Positions 62,882 through 64,000 of a DNA stretch of 64,000 bases are shown one piece after another. The notes below the pieces were generated by a model. It saw only the letters and a list, made by a program, of their open reading frames with translations. It did not search any database and was not told the DNA's origin. How positions within the stretch are numbered: the first letter of the stretch is position 1; each line of letters starts with the position of its first letter. Source of the DNA: Pseudomonas sp. FEN. Its GTDB lineage: Bacteria; Pseudomonadota; Gammaproteobacteria; Pseudomonadales; Pseudomonadaceae. The stretch lies in NCBI RefSeq assembly GCF_904067045.1, contig NZ_CAJFDC010000007.1, positions 186,001 to 250,000 of the forward strand, read 5' to 3'. The position numbers were made by a program, and so were the translations under genes.

Positions 62882-63852
62882 TGGCCGTCGTTCTCACCGC
62901 CCGCGACCTCACCCGTCACTACGAAGTCTCCCGTGGCCTGTTCAAGGGCCATGCGCTGGTGCGCGCGCTCAATGGCGTGTCGTTCGAACTGGAAGCCGGC
63001 AAGACCCTCGCCGTGGTCGGCGAATCGGGTTGCGGTAAATCTACCCTGGCCCGGGCCCTGACGCTGATCGAGGAGCCGTCGTCCGGCTCGCTGAAAATCG
63101 CCGGACAGGAAGTCGCCGGGGCCGACAAGGCCCAGCGCAAGCAACTGCGTAAAGATGTGCAGATGGTGTTCCAGAGCCCCTATGCATCGCTCAACCCACG
63201 GCAGAAGATCGGCGACCAGTTGGGCGAGCCGCTGCTGATCAATACCAAGCTGTCCGCCGCCGAACGTCGGGACAAGGTCCAGGCGATGATGAAGCAGGTC
63301 GGCTTGCGCCCCGAGCACTATCATCGCTACCCGCATATGTTCTCCGGCGGCCAGCGCCAGCGCATCGCCCTGGCGCGGGCGATGATGCTGCAACCGAAAG
63401 TGCTGGTGGCGGACGAACCGACCTCGGCGCTGGACGTGTCGATCCAGGCACAGGTGCTGAACCTGTTCATGGATCTGCAGCAGCAGTTCAATACCGCCTA
63501 CGTGTTCATCTCCCACAACCTGGCGGTGGTTCGTCATGTCGCCGACCAGGTACTGGTGATGTACCTCGGCCGACCGGTGGAGATGGGCCCGAAGGAGGAC
63601 ATCTATGCCCGCCCCCTGCACCCGTACACCCAGGCGCTGCTCTCGGCGACACCGGCGATCCACCCGGACCCGTTGAAGCCGAAGATCAAGATCGCCGGCG
63701 AGTTGCCCAACCCGCTCAACCCACCGTCCGGCTGCGCCTTCCACAAGCGCTGCCCATACGCCACCGAGCGTTGCAGCACCGAAGAACCGGCCTTGCGCCA
63801 GCTCGATTCGCGGCAGGTGGCCTGTCATTACGCGGAGCAGTTTCTCGGCTGA
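62881..63852 (+). CDS. dppF: Dipeptide ABC transporter ATP-binding protein DppF
   Basis: The 323-residue ATPase has Walker A GESGCGKS, Q-loop VFQSPYASLNP, signature FSGGQRQRIALA, Walker B VLVADEPTSALD, and a C-terminal CAFHKRCPYATERC cluster. It pairs with DppD. The start codon shares an A with the dppD stop (TAATG), and CAGGAGG lies just ahead inside dppD, so the two are translationally coupled. It is the last gene of the dpp operon. Confidence 0.95.
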   Translation: MAVVLTARDLTRHYEVSRGLFKGHALVRALNGVSFELEAGKTLAVVGESGCGKSTLARALTLIEEPSSGSLKIAGQEVAGADKAQRKQLRKDVQMVFQSPYASLNPRQKIGDQLGEPLLINTKLSAAERRDKVQAMMKQVGLRPEHYHRYPHMFSGGQRQRIALARAMMLQPKVLVADEPTSALDVSIQAQVLNLFMDLQQQFNTAYVFISHNLAVVRHVADQVLVMYLGRPVEMGPKEDIYARPLHPYTQALLSATPAIHPDPLKPKIKIAGELPNPLNPPSGCAFHKRCPYATERCSTEEPALRQLDSRQVACHYAEQFLG

Positions 63853-63860
63853 CAGACGAC

Positions 63861-63893
63861 AAAAAAGCGCTCTCCTGAGTAAGCGAGAGCGCT
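63861..63893 (-). terminator. Hairpin with T-tract on the minus strand
   Basis: AGCGCTCTC/GAGAGCGCT (63866-63893) is flanked on the left by AAAAAA, so on the minus strand it ends in TTTTTT. It should terminate the minus-strand gene that enters from the right edge. Confidence 0.75.
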
Positions 63894-63909
63894 GAAAGGG
63901 GTTAATCCA

Positions 63910-63955
63910 GCCTTTTGCGTCAAGCGCGCTATCCGCTTGGCGCAAGGGGCTTTTT
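63910..63955 (+). terminator. Intrinsic terminator after dppF
   Basis: TTGCGTCAAGCG/CGCTTGGCGCAA (about 63914-63946, one wobble pair) is followed by GGGGCTTTTTC, ending the dpp operon on the plus strand. Confidence 0.8.
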
Positions 63956-63967
63956 CATTGGTGTGGC

Positions 63968-64000
63968 TCAGCTATCGCTGTCACTATCACCATCGTCGCC
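63968..64000 (-). CDS. C-terminal end of an unidentified minus-strand protein
   Basis: From the right edge, the minus strand reads GDDGDSDSDS followed by TGA at 63968-63970. This acidic Ser/Asp tail plus the minus-strand terminator downstream suggests the 3' end of a real gene. Only ten residues are visible, so no function can be given. Confidence 0.45.
   Translation of the reverse strand, partial: GDDGDSDSDS

Noticed and set aside
1..64000. CRISPR arrays, tRNA or rRNA genes, insertion sequences, prophage genes
   Set aside because: No regularly spaced repeats, no cloverleaf-type segments noticed and no transposase, integrase or phage structural proteins among the frames; the repeats found are REP-type palindromes.

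Overview
The window looks like chromosome from a fluorescent pseudomonad (Pseudomonas fluorescens group). GC content is high, codon use is typical of the genus, and most genes are ordinary Pseudomonas housekeeping or catabolic genes. Several blocks run in an order I recall from P. aeruginosa PAO1: zapE-trpS-hydrolase-zapG, hprA-rsmC, mqo-PA4642 family, and roxSR-SIMPL-dpp/opdP. These synteny statements come from memory; no database was searched. I found no rRNA, tRNA, CRISPR array, prophage or insertion sequence. REP-type palindromes are scattered between genes.

Layout. 1-5 kb: the 3' end of a nitrilase-family gene, a duplicated-half membrane protein, an asparaginase, and a GlxA-type AraC regulator divergent from a metallo-beta-lactamase-fold protein. 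5-10.6 kb: zapE, trpS, a small alpha/beta hydrolase, zapG, a glycine-zipper/OmpA lipoprotein and a glyoxalase-II-like hydrolase. 10.7-16.8 kb: a CHASE/PAS hybrid histidine kinase with HPt domain behind a REC-GGDEF-EAL response regulator. 17-25.3 kb: a MalT-like LuxR regulator, a DUF1329/DUF1302 envelope pair and an acyl-CoA ligase, probably one hydrophobic-acid catabolic module. 25.4-31 kb: an MFS/AraC pair, a LysE exporter, hprA, rsmC, and a manganese (yybP-ykoY) riboswitch ahead of a UPF0016 exporter. 31-39.6 kb: an M48 lipoprotein protease, a SRAP protein with an altered active site, two tiny conserved proteins, an acyltransferase, a YajG lipoprotein, a 0.9-kb noncoding gap, mqo, a PA4642-family protein and a glutaminase.

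39.8-48.2 kb is a D-galactarate pathway: kdgD, 2-oxoglutarate semialdehyde dehydrogenase, gudP and garD in one operon, with a FadR-type GntR regulator further on. The regulator and operon share a near-identical 21-bp site at their promoters. They are separated by a two-gene unit that faces the other way. It encodes a zinc metallophospholipase C-like protein and a 66-residue protein, and its promoter carries a textbook LexA (SOS) box. This unit is the most interesting item in the window.

48.2-64 kb: a YddA/SbmA-like ABC exporter, the RoxS/RoxR redox two-component pair, a SIMPL protein, and a complete dipeptide uptake system. That system has three DppA-type binding proteins, the OprD-family porin OpdP and DppBCDF. 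The window ends in the C-terminus of an unidentified minus-strand gene.
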